Source: Bacillota bacterium (GTDB lineage: Bacteria > Bacillota > Clostridia > Christensenellales > SZUA-584). From it: a DNA stretch of 64,000 nt. Shown in pieces: positions 40,891 to 50,359 of this stretch (position 1 is its first letter; each line of letters begins with the position of its first letter). The notes beneath the pieces were generated by a model. That model did no database searches and was not told the DNA's origin. It saw nothing but the letters and a program-made list of their open reading frames with translations. The translations under genes and the position numbers were made by a program. The stretch is taken from contig JAEWBO010000025.1 of NCBI GenBank assembly GCA_023391105.1, positions 1 to 64,000 on the forward strand. The letters are read 5' to 3'.

Positions 40891-42225
40891 TTAATATCTC
40901 GTCAGATACTGATTGACTTCCCACGGATGAACCGCTGTACGGAAGCTATCCCACTCCTTGATCTTGAAGTCGTAGTAAGTTTTGAAGATATGATCACCCA
41001 GTGTTTCCTTCACGAGCGCGTCGCTTTTGTACATTTGGAGCGCATCGTAAAGGTTGCCCGGCAGGCTGGATACGCCATATTCCGTCATTTCAGCTTCCGT
41101 CATCTTGAAGATGTTTCTGTTCACAGCCGCAGGCGGAGTCAAGTTTCTGTTGATACCGTCAAGACCGGCAGCCAGCATCAGCGCGATAGACAGATACGGA
41201 TTGCACGAAGGATCGGGGCTGCGCACCTCGACTCTTGTGCCGGCGCCGCGCGAAGCGGGAATACGAATCAACGGGCTTCTGTTCTTGGCAGACCATGCCA
41301 CATAGCAAGGCGCTTCATAGCCGGGAACCAAGCGCTTGTAAGAGTTCACTGTCGGGTTGGCGACAGCCACAATGGATTTGATGTGCTCCATGATGCCCGC
41401 GATATAGTTGTATGCGACGGATGAAAGCTCTAGGTCGCCGTTTTTGTCGAAGAACGCGTTGCCGTCCTTGGTGGACAGAGACTGGTTGACGTGCATACCG
41501 CTGCCGTTGATGCCGAAGATCGGCTTAGGCATAAATGTGGCATACAGACCGTGACGGGCTGCAATGCTCTTCACAACGATCTTGAATGTCATGATGTTGT
41601 CGGCTGTCAGCAGCGCGTCGGCATATTTGAAGTCGATCTCATGCTGGCCTTCGGCCACTTCGTGATGCGAAGCTTCAATTTCAAAGCCCATATCCTCGAG
41701 CGTCAAGCACATGTCGCGGCGTGCATCTTCACCTTTGTCGATGGGAGCCAGATCAAAATAACCGCCCTCGTCATGTGTGATGGTGGTGGGCTTGCCTTCG
41801 GCATCCGTGAGGAAAAGGAAGAACTCACACTCGGGGCCGACGTTCATGGTATAACCCAGATCCGCCGCCTTGGCGAGCGTCTTCTTAAGAACATTTCTCG
41901 GGCAGCCGTCATACGCTTTGCCGTCTGTCGTATAAACGTCGCAGATGAGGCGCGCAACCTTGCCCTGCTGCGGGCGCCACGGGAAGATGACGAAGGAATC
42001 CGGATCGGGCTTCAGAAGCATATCGGATTCTTCGATGCGGACGAACCCGTCGATGGACGAACCGTCGAACATGGTGCCCTCTTCCAGAGAACGCTCAAGT
42101 TGTTTCGCTGTGATCGCAACGTTTTTCAGCATACCAAACACGTCGGTAAACTGAAGCCTGATGAACTTAACGTCATTTTCCCCAACCATTTTGAGGATGT
42201 CTTTGTTTGTGTACCTCTTCGCCAT
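40891..42225 (-). CDS. glnA: Glutamine synthetase, type I
   Basis: 444 residues, the length of Gram-positive GSI-alpha enzymes. Landmarks: LQFTDVFGMLKNV, MFDGSSIDGF (Asp latch), the metal-ligand string NVGPECEFFLF, INGSGMHVNQSL, the P-loop-like KRLVPGYEAPCYVAWS, and RSPDPSCNPYL. The C-terminal region reads LPGNLYDAL without the adenylylation tyrosine context of GSI-beta. Makes glutamine from glutamate, ammonia and ATP. AAGGAG precedes the ATG. A terminator lies in its leader. Confidence 0.97.
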   Translation of the reverse strand: MAKRYTNKDILKMVGENDVKFIRLQFTDVFGMLKNVAITAKQLERSLEEGTMFDGSSIDGFVRIEESDMLLKPDPDSFVIFPWRPQQGKVARLICDVYTTDGKAYDGCPRNVLKKTLAKAADLGYTMNVGPECEFFLFLTDAEGKPTTITHDEGGYFDLAPIDKGEDARRDMCLTLEDMGFEIEASHHEVAEGQHEIDFKYADALLTADNIMTFKIVVKSIAARHGLYATFMPKPIFGINGSGMHVNQSLSTKDGNAFFDKNGDLELSSVAYNYIAGIMEHIKSIVAVANPTVNSYKRLVPGYEAPCYVAWSAKNRSPLIRIPASRGAGTRVEVRSPDPSCNPYLSIALMLAAGLDGINRNLTPPAAVNRNIFKMTEAEMTEYGVSSLPGNLYDALQMYKSDALVKETLGDHIFKTYYDFKIKEWDSFRTAVHPWEVNQYLTRY

Positions 42226-42371
42226 TTTTAAACACTCCTTTTGATTATTGAATACATTATTAAGGTTATTTCTATACCCAAATAATAATTGAGTATTCGT
42301 TTCCGTTATTGTGCTTATATGCTTGAGTTGCCCTTAAGAAAGGATATGCTTTATGCCTCTTTAATAGCAAC
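42226..42371 (-). other. glnA untranslated leader
   Basis: 145 nt between the leader terminator and the glnA ribosome binding site. AT-rich; no ORF or recognisable riboswitch. A second promoter could lie here (TATAGAAATAA-like sequence near 42270-42280 on the minus strand), so glnA need not depend on readthrough. Confidence 0.35.
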
Positions 42372-42408
42372 AAAAAAAGTCAACCCAGCATAATAAGCTC
42401 TGTTGACT
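42372..42408 (-). terminator. Terminator in the glnA leader (possible attenuator)
   Basis: On the minus strand AGTCAAC pairs with GTTGACT (42402-42408 with 42378-42384), an inner AGC/GCT extends the stem, and seven T follow. It lies about 150 nt upstream of glnA and after the separate terminator of the preceding gene, so it is either a leader attenuator or the end of a short RNA. Clostridial nitrogen genes can be controlled by ANTAR antiterminators; the matching two-hairpin pattern was not clear here. Confidence 0.65.
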
Positions 42409-42493
42409 CCGTTGTCCTTACAGATATATATTACATTATCATATCAAGTGCATGGATGCAATACCTATTTGACGCAATATTGTCTTTTGTAGC

Positions 42494-42520
42494 AAAAAAG
42501 CCCCCTTCAGTGAAGGAGGC
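42494..42520 (-). terminator. Terminator of the lipoprotein gene
   Basis: GCCTCCTTCA/TGAAGGGGGC stem (one mismatch) followed on the minus strand by TTTTTT, 20 bp after the lipoprotein stop. Confidence 0.9.
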
Positions 42521-42540
42521 TTTTAAAGTTGCTTTTTTGA

Positions 42541-43374
42541 TTACTCGGTTTCCGAGGGTACATATTCGAAATCTAGCTCCGTACCATCCGATGTTTTGCC
42601 TGTAATCGTTGAGCCGGAGATGGTGTACCATTCGGGCAGCGCCGTGGGGAAATCTGCCGCTTCGCTGCCGGTCAGTGCCGCAGGCTGAGCCGTTTGGCTG
42701 GAAGATACGCCGAAGGTGCCATCTTCACCGTTGATGGCAAACTGGTACAAGGTAGTGGTGTCGTCTTCGTTAACAAAGTAGTACTGGCTGACATAACCAA
42801 AGGCTGTCTTATGGTATTCGGAATAAAAGTCATTCTTACCGTCAGTTGAAGAATTGCAAACCAATGAATCAGCAGCGGCATCATATGTGCCGCTGAATAC
42901 ATATGCAACGCCATCTTCAGTTACATATGAAATCGAATAGCTGTCGCCATTTTCGGTGTATTGCACATCCGTTGCGTTAAAGAAAGACATTCCCGCTTCA
43001 GCAGCTTCCTTACCCACGCCAAAAAAGCTGACAGGCAGCATCGATAAATCAACCATGGCGACACCAAGGAGTGTGAACGAGGCGGAGAGAGAATCGGCAT
43101 TGTTGCCAAGACCGTCGCTCAGCTTTGTTACCACCACGTTCTTTGCGTTTGTATACGCGGTATACGAATCGGCAGCCGGATATCCTGTGCTGGGTACGGT
43201 GTCATCAGCACCCGCCGGTTCTTGCACCTCTGCAGGTTCGCCGGACTCATCATCGCTGCTTTGTATGGGTGCATCGGGGCTTTCCTGCGCGTTGTTTGCG
43301 GGAACCTGTCCACAGCCCGCGAACATAGCCACAAGCATGATCATGGCTAAAGTTAAAAACAAAATTTTTTTCAT
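42541..43374 (-). CDS. Putative lipoprotein of unknown function
   Basis: 277 residues from the ATG at 43374 with GGAGG upstream. Signal peptide ending in lipobox FAGC (Cys21), an acidic Pro/Glu/Ser linker (about 25-65), then a beta-rich globular domain (YSISYVTEDGVAYVFSGTYD, TTLYQFAINGEDGTFGVSS). No family recognised. Acts outside the membrane. Single-gene unit with its own terminator. Confidence 0.75.
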   Translation of the reverse strand: MKKILFLTLAMIMLVAMFAGCGQVPANNAQESPDAPIQSSDDESGEPAEVQEPAGADDTVPSTGYPAADSYTAYTNAKNVVVTKLSDGLGNNADSLSASFTLLGVAMVDLSMLPVSFFGVGKEAAEAGMSFFNATDVQYTENGDSYSISYVTEDGVAYVFSGTYDAAADSLVCNSSTDGKNDFYSEYHKTAFGYVSQYYFVNEDDTTTLYQFAINGEDGTFGVSSSQTAQPAALTGSEAADFPTALPEWYTISGSTITGKTSDGTELDFEYVPSETE

Positions 43375-43583
43375 TGTATCCTCCAATTTATGGTTTTTAT
43401 TGCCGAGGGAGCATACCGCATTTAATCAGCGCTTCCCTAGTGCAATATCAATTTTGGAATTTTATCACATATACGTATCGTTCACAATATATTTTTATTT
43501 TGGTATTTAATCCTTTGTCCACATTGCACAAAAATGTGATATAATTTCTTCCGTGGGGTGGAATATACCGCTGGAGAATATAC

Positions 43584-46259
43584 ATGAAGGTCAATATACG
43601 TAATCGTTTTCTTATATTTGGAGCGCTGGCACTGGCGCTTTTTGTCATTCTTTTTATACAGCTTGTTCAGCTGATGCTCGTCAAAGGCGACGAGTATGCC
43701 GCGATGTCGGGGGCGCTTAAACAGCGCGTTGTTTCGATCCCCGGGGCACGCGGCAGCATACTCGACCGAAACGGCCTGCCGCTCGCATACGATGAAAAAT
43801 CCTATAACGTACAGTTTTACCGCGATCCGACAAAAAGCACAGAAACGGACAGGGCTTATTACACATCCGTCATTATCGATACCATCAACGTTATTGAAAA
43901 AAACGGCGGAGAAATCATCGATACGTTTGTGATCAAGCACAACGACAAAACGGATGAATACTATTTTGATTGGGGAATCGAGGATCCGGAAAATAAGAAA
44001 AGCAGGGAAGAGAGCTGGCGTATCAACATGTATGTCAGCACAAAGCTCGACGATGAGGGAAATTACATTTTGCCACCTGAAGAAATCTATAAGAATTTAC
44101 GGCAAAAGTATCAGATACCTCCCGAAATGGGCTACGTCGACGCGCGAAAGGTATTGTCCGTGTGGCAGGAATCTCAGCTCAATTCTTGGGTGGCCTATGA
44201 GCCGGTGACCATCGCTTACAATGTGAACATGCAGACGGTGGCCGAAATTGAAACGCACAAAGCGGAGCTCACGGGTATGAGCATTGAGGACTCGACGGTG
44301 CGCGTGTATCCGAAAGAAAACGTGGCGGCGCACGTGATCGGATACCTTGGCAAGATATCGAACGAAGAAATGCTTGAGGAATACACGGCCAAAGGCTATA
44401 ACGTGGACGATCTCGTGGGCATAGAGGGCGTTGAAAAATCCATGGAGGCATTTTTAACCGGCAACAGCGCGCTGCGCCAGGGTAAGGAAACCGTCGAGAT
44501 CGACAATATGGCCGTGATACAAAATGTGCTTTCGTCCACGCAACCGACCCAAGGGTATAACGTGATGCTCACAATCGATATCCCGCTGCAAAAGGTTGTT
44601 GAGGAATCGCTGGCAAAGAAGATACCGGAAATTCATGATGAGCAAGTTGAAGAGTTTATCAAGAATCCTGACAAAGATGGTGATGGAGAAGGCGATTACA
44701 CGGGGCTTGATATGGATAAGCTCAAGTTTGCGGAGTCCGGTGCGGCAATCGTGCTGGATGTGAATTCCGGTGATGTTCTCGCGACGTCGAGCTATCCGAG
44801 CTTTGATTTAAATCAGTTTGTGGGCGGAATATCAGAAGATGATTATAAGGTTCTGAAGGATGATCCGGCAAAGCCCCTGTTCAACAAAGCCATTTCCAGC
44901 CGCGCCACACCGGGCTCGATATTTAAGATGGTCACAGGCCTTGGCGCGCTGATGGAAGGTGAAGTGGATCGTGATAGAGGCACCACTCTGACGGAGAGAA
45001 TCAGTTGTGACGGGCAGTATGTCGTGAATGAGGAGGCTGTGAAGAATGGCGCAAAGGCGCAGGGCCCCAGCTGCTGGACAAAATACCCGTCGAACCATTT
45101 AAATCAGGACATAATACTTGGGCTGGCTCATAGCTGTAACTACTATTTTTATACGCTCTCGGAAAGGCTTGGTATCGATCTTCTGGATAAATGGACAGAG
45201 AAATTCGGCCTCACCAGCTCCACGGGTATTGAACTGCCCGGTGAGGCAGTAGGCCAGGTGGGCAGCCAGGAGCTGCTTTATGACCCCGATAAACCGATTG
45301 ATAAGCAGGCGTCGTTTTTGCCTATGCTGGTCATGGAAACCGGGCAGAACTCTGTTGTTAATCTGATAAAAGCGTACGCAGAAGACCATGACACATCATA
45401 TGATGAGGCGTTGGTTAAAGAAACGGCTGAGGAAATTGTGCATCTGCTTGCAATAAAATTTGATCCGGATGAAAATGACCGCAATGTTTTAAAAGATGAA
45501 TATGGCGTATCCTTGGGCGAGCATGTGCGCGAGATATTGTCCCAAAAGCTGTCCATTTCTGTGAAATCGTCATCGATGCTGAGCATCGATATCACAAGCG
45601 TGCTGTCAGAGCTGCAATGGTCGGTCACCAAGACGATCAATACGGGCATCGGACAGGAAATCACGCAGGTGACGCCCATCGCCGTCGCGCGGTATGTCGC
45701 GGCTGTTGTCAACGGCGGTACGGTTTACCAAACGCATATTGTGGACAAGGTTGTGGGACAGGACGGCACGGTGCTGTTTGATAAACAGCCGCAGGTATTT
45801 GGTACGCTGGATGCCAATCAAAAATATCTCGATGCCATTATCGAGGGAATGGAAGGCGTTGTTGACGAACAGGAGGGTACGGCGGCTGACTATTTTAAAA
45901 ATTGGAAATACACGAATAATATCGGTGGTAAGACAGGTACGGCACAGGTTTCGCAGGTAGACCTTGAGAATAACAGCTGGTTCGTGTGCTTTGCTCCATA
46001 TGATAAGGATGATCCGTCCGTAAAGCCCGAGATCGTTGTGGTGGTATTTGTACCCAACGGGTACCAAGGCGGCCTCTCGTGTTACGTGGCAAAAGATATT
46101 CTCCAGTACTACTTTGAACAAAAGGAGATTACCGCAGAGCAGACGATCCCCGATGCCGGTTCACTGGTGTATGAGAGCCCCAGCGCGACGAGCACCGATA
46201 CAAATACCGATAATCAGGACGACGACACCGAACCAACAGATACAAACGGTGCGGAATAA
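43584..46259 (+). CDS. mrdA: Penicillin-binding protein 2 (elongation transpeptidase)
   Basis: 891 residues, longer than the usual 600-750. N-terminal membrane helix (about 9-31), pedestal domain (GARGSILDRNG near 55, VIGYLG) and a transpeptidase domain with S-I-F-K (Ser near 444), S-C-N (near 517) and K-T-G (near 783). Additional features are an Asp-rich DKDGDGEGD loop (near 362) that looks calcium-binding, a helical insertion of about 100 residues (about 590-690) between SCN and KTG, and an acidic Thr/Asp tail. Cross-links peptidoglycan with RodA. GGAG lies 8 nt before the ATG. The minCDE genes follow. Confidence 0.94.
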   Translation: MKVNIRNRFLIFGALALALFVILFIQLVQLMLVKGDEYAAMSGALKQRVVSIPGARGSILDRNGLPLAYDEKSYNVQFYRDPTKSTETDRAYYTSVIIDTINVIEKNGGEIIDTFVIKHNDKTDEYYFDWGIEDPENKKSREESWRINMYVSTKLDDEGNYILPPEEIYKNLRQKYQIPPEMGYVDARKVLSVWQESQLNSWVAYEPVTIAYNVNMQTVAEIETHKAELTGMSIEDSTVRVYPKENVAAHVIGYLGKISNEEMLEEYTAKGYNVDDLVGIEGVEKSMEAFLTGNSALRQGKETVEIDNMAVIQNVLSSTQPTQGYNVMLTIDIPLQKVVEESLAKKIPEIHDEQVEEFIKNPDKDGDGEGDYTGLDMDKLKFAESGAAIVLDVNSGDVLATSSYPSFDLNQFVGGISEDDYKVLKDDPAKPLFNKAISSRATPGSIFKMVTGLGALMEGEVDRDRGTTLTERISCDGQYVVNEEAVKNGAKAQGPSCWTKYPSNHLNQDIILGLAHSCNYYFYTLSERLGIDLLDKWTEKFGLTSSTGIELPGEAVGQVGSQELLYDPDKPIDKQASFLPMLVMETGQNSVVNLIKAYAEDHDTSYDEALVKETAEEIVHLLAIKFDPDENDRNVLKDEYGVSLGEHVREILSQKLSISVKSSSMLSIDITSVLSELQWSVTKTINTGIGQEITQVTPIAVARYVAAVVNGGTVYQTHIVDKVVGQDGTVLFDKQPQVFGTLDANQKYLDAIIEGMEGVVDEQEGTAADYFKNWKYTNNIGGKTGTAQVSQVDLENNSWFVCFAPYDKDDPSVKPEIVVVVFVPNGYQGGLSCYVAKDILQYYFEQKEITAEQTIPDAGSLVYESPSATSTDTNTDNQDDDTEPTDTNGAE

Positions 46260-46336
46260 AGCAAAAAAGGCGTTTAAGCAGGAAAAACACTCAAGTTTGT
46301 AGAAATTACATTCGATAACAATATAGGATGGGTAAT

Positions 46337-47017
46337 ATGGGAATCAGAATAAAGGGAAAGTCGGATGGTGTGCTGGAAATCATGATGCAGCCGTCCTCAA
46401 CTTATGATGAGATTAAGCTTGCCCTTGGGGACAAGCTTAATAAGCATAAAGGCTTTTTTTCGGGTTCCGAGGCCAAGGTGATTTTTCGCGGCAAGGCGTT
46501 TTCCACGCCGCAGAGAAAAGAGCTCAGGCAGCTATTGCATGAGCAATATGGCATCGCGAATGTGTCGTTCGGGGAAGAAGGGCCAGTTAAACTCAAAGAG
46601 ACGAAACAACAACAGACCGTGCCGGATGCTGAGACCGATCAAAACCGCGTGACGCTGGTATCCCGGGAATGCTTTGACGCAAAGAGCGTTTTTTTGGCGC
46701 ATACCATGCGCAGCGGGCAGCGTATCGAATGCGAGGGCGATATCGTGGTGCTGGGGGATGTCAACGACGGCGCCGAGGTGATTGCCGGAGGCAGCATTGC
46801 CGTGATGGGCACGCTGCGCGGTCTCGCGCACGCGGGCGCGATGGGGCGTGCGGACGTGGTGGTGGCTGCCAACGTGCTTGCGCCCAAACAGCTTCGCATC
46901 AGCGGCAAAATCGCCGTGTTCCCGGCAGACGCGGGCGGCGAAGGGCCTAAAATAGCGGAATATAAACAGGGAAGCATAGTGATCAGGCCGTTAAAACCCC
47001 AGAGCCGGTCGCTCTAG
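46337..47017 (+). CDS. minC: Septum site-determining protein MinC
   Basis: 226 residues from the ATG at 46337 (AGGATGG upstream; another ATG 9 bp earlier is possible). N-terminal inhibitory domain, a linker and the C-terminal beta-helix with the MinC pattern GQRIECEGDIVVLGDVNDGA and AGGSIAVMGTLRGLAHAG. Blocks FtsZ assembly away from midcell when bound to MinD. Confidence 0.96.
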   Translation: MGIRIKGKSDGVLEIMMQPSSTYDEIKLALGDKLNKHKGFFSGSEAKVIFRGKAFSTPQRKELRQLLHEQYGIANVSFGEEGPVKLKETKQQQTVPDAETDQNRVTLVSRECFDAKSVFLAHTMRSGQRIECEGDIVVLGDVNDGAEVIAGGSIAVMGTLRGLAHAGAMGRADVVVAANVLAPKQLRISGKIAVFPADAGGEGPKIAEYKQGSIVIRPLKPQSRSL

Positions 47018-47056
47018 CGCCCAGTAGAAGACATCATTTTTGGGAGGGTATTGATA

Positions 47057-47851
47057 ATGGAAAATGTCATCGTGGTGACATCAGGGAAAGGCGGCGTTGG
47101 GAAAACAACAACAGTCGCCAATTTGGGTGCAGGGCTTGCCAGAGAAGGCAAGAAGGTTGTGCTCATTGATACGGATATCGGGCTGAGAAATCTGGATGTG
47201 GTGCTGGGTCTGGAAAACAGAATCGTTTACGATCTTGTGGACGTGGTGGAAGGCACATGCCGATTGAAGCAGGCGCTTATTAAAGACAAGCGCTACGACG
47301 GGCTGTTCCTCGTGCCCGCCGCGCAAACCCGCGACAAAATGGCCGTGAACCCGGATCAGATGAAAACGTTGGTTGCAGAGCTCGAACAAGAGTTTGACTA
47401 TGTAATCATCGATTGTCCTGCCGGAATTGAGCAAGGCTTCAAAAACGCGGTCGCCGGCGCAAAGTCTGCTATCGTGGTGACCGTGCCCGAAGTGTCCGCC
47501 GTACGCGATGCAGACAGAATCATCGGTCTCTTATCCGCAAACGGCGTAGACGATTGCCGGCTGCTAGTGAACCGCATGCGCATCGATATGGTGAAAAGGG
47601 GCGACATGCTTGCGCTGGATGACACACTTGAAATTCTCGGCATTGAGCTCATCGGCGTGGTTCCTGAGGACGAAAAAATCATCCGGTCATCCAATATGGG
47701 CGAACCGGTTGTGATGAACGATAAAGCACCCGCCGGAAGGGCATACAGAAACGTCACCAGGCGAATCATGGGCGACAATATACCGCTCATGGATCTCAAT
47801 GATGACAGTGGTTTAGGTTCTGTGCTCAGAAGGCTGCTCAAAGGAAAATAG
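47057..47851 (+). CDS. minD: Septum site-determining ATPase MinD
   Basis: 264 residues from the ATG at 47057, with GGGAGGG about 9 nt upstream. Deviant Walker A GKGGVGKTT near residue 10, the LIDTDIGLRNLDVVLGLENR block, and a C-terminal amphipathic membrane-targeting helix (SGLGSVLRRLLKGK). Membrane-bound in its ATP form, where it recruits MinC. Confidence 0.97.
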   Translation: MENVIVVTSGKGGVGKTTTVANLGAGLAREGKKVVLIDTDIGLRNLDVVLGLENRIVYDLVDVVEGTCRLKQALIKDKRYDGLFLVPAAQTRDKMAVNPDQMKTLVAELEQEFDYVIIDCPAGIEQGFKNAVAGAKSAIVVTVPEVSAVRDADRIIGLLSANGVDDCRLLVNRMRIDMVKRGDMLALDDTLEILGIELIGVVPEDEKIIRSSNMGEPVVMNDKAPAGRAYRNVTRRIMGDNIPLMDLNDDSGLGSVLRRLLKGK

Positions 47852-47862
47852 GAGGAGATAGA

Positions 47863-48141
47863 ATGGCACGCAAAAGAAGCAGCTCCAGCAGCATCGCGCG
47901 AGAACGTTTAAAGCTTGTGTTGATTCATGACCGCGCAGGAACATCTCCGTCCAGCAATGTGATGGAAATGCTCCGCAAAGACATCATCGGCGTCATTTCT
48001 AAGTATTTTGACGTGGAAGAGAGCGATTTTGATGTCGAAATCACAAACTCGGCAAATATACAAAGGGGCAGCGCTGCAACACAACTGTCAGCAAACATTC
48101 CCATTAAAAGAATTAAGAGCTTAGGACCAAACAGATACTAA
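47863..48141 (+). CDS. minE: Cell division topological factor MinE
   Basis: 92 residues with the MinE core AR-E-R-L-K-L-V-L-I-H-D-R (anti-MinCD helix/strand) and a short topological-specificity domain. AGGAGG precedes the ATG, 11 bp after minD. It stimulates MinD ATPase and drives pole-to-pole oscillation. Repeat R2 copy B begins 4 nt after its stop. Confidence 0.95.
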   Translation: MARKRSSSSSIARERLKLVLIHDRAGTSPSSNVMEMLRKDIIGVISKYFDVEESDFDVEITNSANIQRGSAATQLSANIPIKRIKSLGPNRY

Positions 48142-48144
48142 GCT

Positions 48145-48306
48145 GGTTTTGCTTGTTCGGAGCCCGAAACTGAGCAAAACTCCCGGGGTCCCCAAAAGCT
48201 AGCTTTTGGGGTGAACCCATAGCGGGGGCTGTGCGGGTTTGGGGTTCCCGAAAAGCGTTGCTTTTTGGGGTAAAGCATAGTGCGTCTTGCCCACAAATTA
48301 TATTTT
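48145..48306 (+). repeat. Dispersed palindromic element R2, copy B, with two inserted hairpins
   Basis: Begins GGTTTTGCTTGTTC and ends GTCTTGCCCACAAATTATAT, matching both ends of copy A (18881-18972, opposite strand). It is 162 nt rather than 92 because two related units of about 38-40 nt, each with a GGGGTNCCCNAAAAGC/GCTTTTNGGGGT stem, lie inside. It starts right after the minE stop and may terminate minCDE. Confidence 0.78.
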
Positions 48307-48346
48307 TATAATTAGTGACAATTTGAAGCTAAAGACCAATCAGCTA

Positions 48347-48874
48347 CTAAGCTTTTGGGCGGTACATCTCCACCAGCGCGTCCACCCACAAGCGGTTTGG
48401 GCCTTCAATGATGGAGAACGGCTGCGTGCTTTCTGTTTGCCCTTCTTCGAAAAGCAGTATCTTGACGCCTTCGCGGGTCTGTCCGCCGAGCACCTGAAGG
48501 TAAAAAAGCGCGTAAGGTATGAAACCCTCTTTGTAAACAATCAGGGTGATTTCCCCCCACTGTTTTTGCATAATATCGTCATAGCGCTTGTCTCGGATGA
48601 CGGGGACATCGATTTTTTCCGTTAAGCCGTTTTCATCTGTCTGATAAACCTTTCCAGTCTCCACAACGACGACGGACGCATCATTAATCGGTGTCTCAGT
48701 GTAACCTTCCAGCACGTTAACGGTCAGGTGCGCGGTGTCCGACTTTGAACCCGAGCCAAACACCGAGACGGTATCCGGCGAGATTACGCTTGCAATCACC
48801 AGCGCGCCGACCAGCAGCAAGGCACTGGCGGCGAAGGCCATGAAGAGGCCGTGCCGGTCTTTTCGCTTTTCCAT
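48347..48874 (-). CDS. Membrane-anchored protein with beta-sandwich domain, unknown
   Basis: 175 residues from the ATG at 48874 (GAGGTG upstream). An N-terminal membrane helix (about 10-30) is followed by an extracytoplasmic domain whose start (HLTVNVLEGYTETPINDASVVVVE...TDENGLTEKI) resembles a carboxypeptidase-regulatory-like beta-sandwich. The rest is unassigned. No family name is recognised. Convergent with minE and divergent from pgi. Confidence 0.72.
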   Translation of the reverse strand: MEKRKDRHGLFMAFAASALLLVGALVIASVISPDTVSVFGSGSKSDTAHLTVNVLEGYTETPINDASVVVVETGKVYQTDENGLTEKIDVPVIRDKRYDDIMQKQWGEITLIVYKEGFIPYALFYLQVLGGQTREGVKILLFEEGQTESTQPFSIIEGPNRLWVDALVEMYRPKA

Positions 48875-48998
48875 ACATATCACCTCGACAATATATATGC
48901 GTTTTTGGGATGCAATTATGGCACAATGAGTAAATTAATCGTGGTGTTTGCGCCTTATAACGGATATAATATAAGAAATTTCCTTAAGGAGACATTAG

Positions 48999-50351
48999 AT
49001 GGACAGAATTCAATTCGATTTTAACAATGCAATGACGACAATGGTGGGAGACCATGGATTTTCCGCTCAGGAGATAGCAGCGGCTGACGGCATGCTTAAA
49101 CGCGCAATTAACGCGCTTAAGACAAAGCCGCTTGGGTTTCGAAAGCTGCCCAAAGGTCAGGCGGCCGTCGTGGATGATATTATAGCGACTGCCGCATCAG
49201 TGAGAGAGAATTACGACACGTTTGTCGTGCTGGGTATCGGCGGTTCGGCTCTTGGACCCATTGCTGTAGAGCAGGCGTTGACGGACGGACAGGGCAAAAT
49301 GAAGCTCATCGTGGAAGACAATGTGGATCCGGAGCGTCTTGCGCGTGTGTTCGGCAGCCTTGATCTGAAAAAGACCATGTTCAACGTGATCACAAAGTCC
49401 GGCAGAACGTCTGAAACGATGTCTCAAATGATGTATGCCGCGAACGCGATTGAAAAAGCGGGTCTTAAGCTAAGCGACCATATGATCGCGACGACGGACG
49501 AGAAGAACGGCGAGCTGGTCAAGATCGCGCTGAAGGAGAATCTTAAATCGTTTGTTATTCCTTCCGATGTGGGCGGACGTTTTTCGGAGCTGACGCCGGT
49601 CGGGCTGCTGCCCGCGGCGGTGTGCGGACATGATATCCGCGCAATGCTTGAAGGCGCGGCCTATATGGACGAGCTATGTATGCGCGAGACAGGCAATCCG
49701 GCGGCGTTCTACGCGCTGCTGCATGTGCTTGGCATGAAGAAGGGGCTCAGCTTAAGCGTGATGCTGCCATATGCGGACAGCTTGAAGTTCATGTCCGATT
49801 GGTATGCACAGCTATGGGCGGAATCCTTAGGCAAGCGCTACGGCAACGACGGCAGTGAGGTGTTTGCGGGGCAGACGCCCGTAAAGGCGCTGGGCGTGAC
49901 GGATCAGCATTCTCAGATTCAGCTTTATACCGAGGGGCCGTTTGACAAAATCGTGACCTTCCTCAAAGTGGACAAGTTCAGGAACGATCTTGAAATTCCT
50001 GAGGCGCTCACATATATCGACGCGATTTCATTCCTGGGCGGTAAGACGTTCGGTCAGCTCTTAGAAGCTGAGCGCAGTGCGACGGAATATGCGCTCTGCA
50101 AGGCGGGTCGTGCAAATATCACGATCGCATTAAGTCAGGTGAATGCCTACACGGTGGGTGCGCTGCTGTATTTCTTCGAGATGGCGACGGCATACGCGGG
50201 CGAGATGCTAGGCATCAATGCGTTTGATCAGCCGGGTGTGGAGGAAGGCAAGGTGGCCACGTTTGCACTGATGGGCAAGGCCGGATTTGAGGAAAAGAAG
50301 GCTGAGCTGAATTCGCGCCCCGCGAAGGATGCAACACTGATAATGGAATAG
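48999..50351 (+). CDS. pgi: Glucose-6-phosphate isomerase
   Basis: 450 residues, the length of the short bacterial PGI. Motifs in order: LGIGGSALGP (about 77-86), ITKSGRTSET, DVGGRFSELTPVGLLP, the catalytic Glu in W-A-E-S-L-G-K, the catalytic His in TDQHSQIQL, and QPGVEEGK. Interconverts glucose 6-phosphate and fructose 6-phosphate. AAGGAG precedes the ATG, and a TATAAT (48965-48970) lies upstream with a weak -35. Confidence 0.97.
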   Translation: MDRIQFDFNNAMTTMVGDHGFSAQEIAAADGMLKRAINALKTKPLGFRKLPKGQAAVVDDIIATAASVRENYDTFVVLGIGGSALGPIAVEQALTDGQGKMKLIVEDNVDPERLARVFGSLDLKKTMFNVITKSGRTSETMSQMMYAANAIEKAGLKLSDHMIATTDEKNGELVKIALKENLKSFVIPSDVGGRFSELTPVGLLPAAVCGHDIRAMLEGAAYMDELCMRETGNPAAFYALLHVLGMKKGLSLSVMLPYADSLKFMSDWYAQLWAESLGKRYGNDGSEVFAGQTPVKALGVTDQHSQIQLYTEGPFDKIVTFLKVDKFRNDLEIPEALTYIDAISFLGGKTFGQLLEAERSATEYALCKAGRANITIALSQVNAYTVGALLYFFEMATAYAGEMLGINAFDQPGVEEGKVATFALMGKAGFEEKKAELNSRPAKDATLIME

Positions 50352-50359
50352 CGGATGTA

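Noticed and set aside
41491..42231. 246-codon ORF antisense to glnA
   Set aside because: Mirror of glutamine synthetase coding sequence without independent support.
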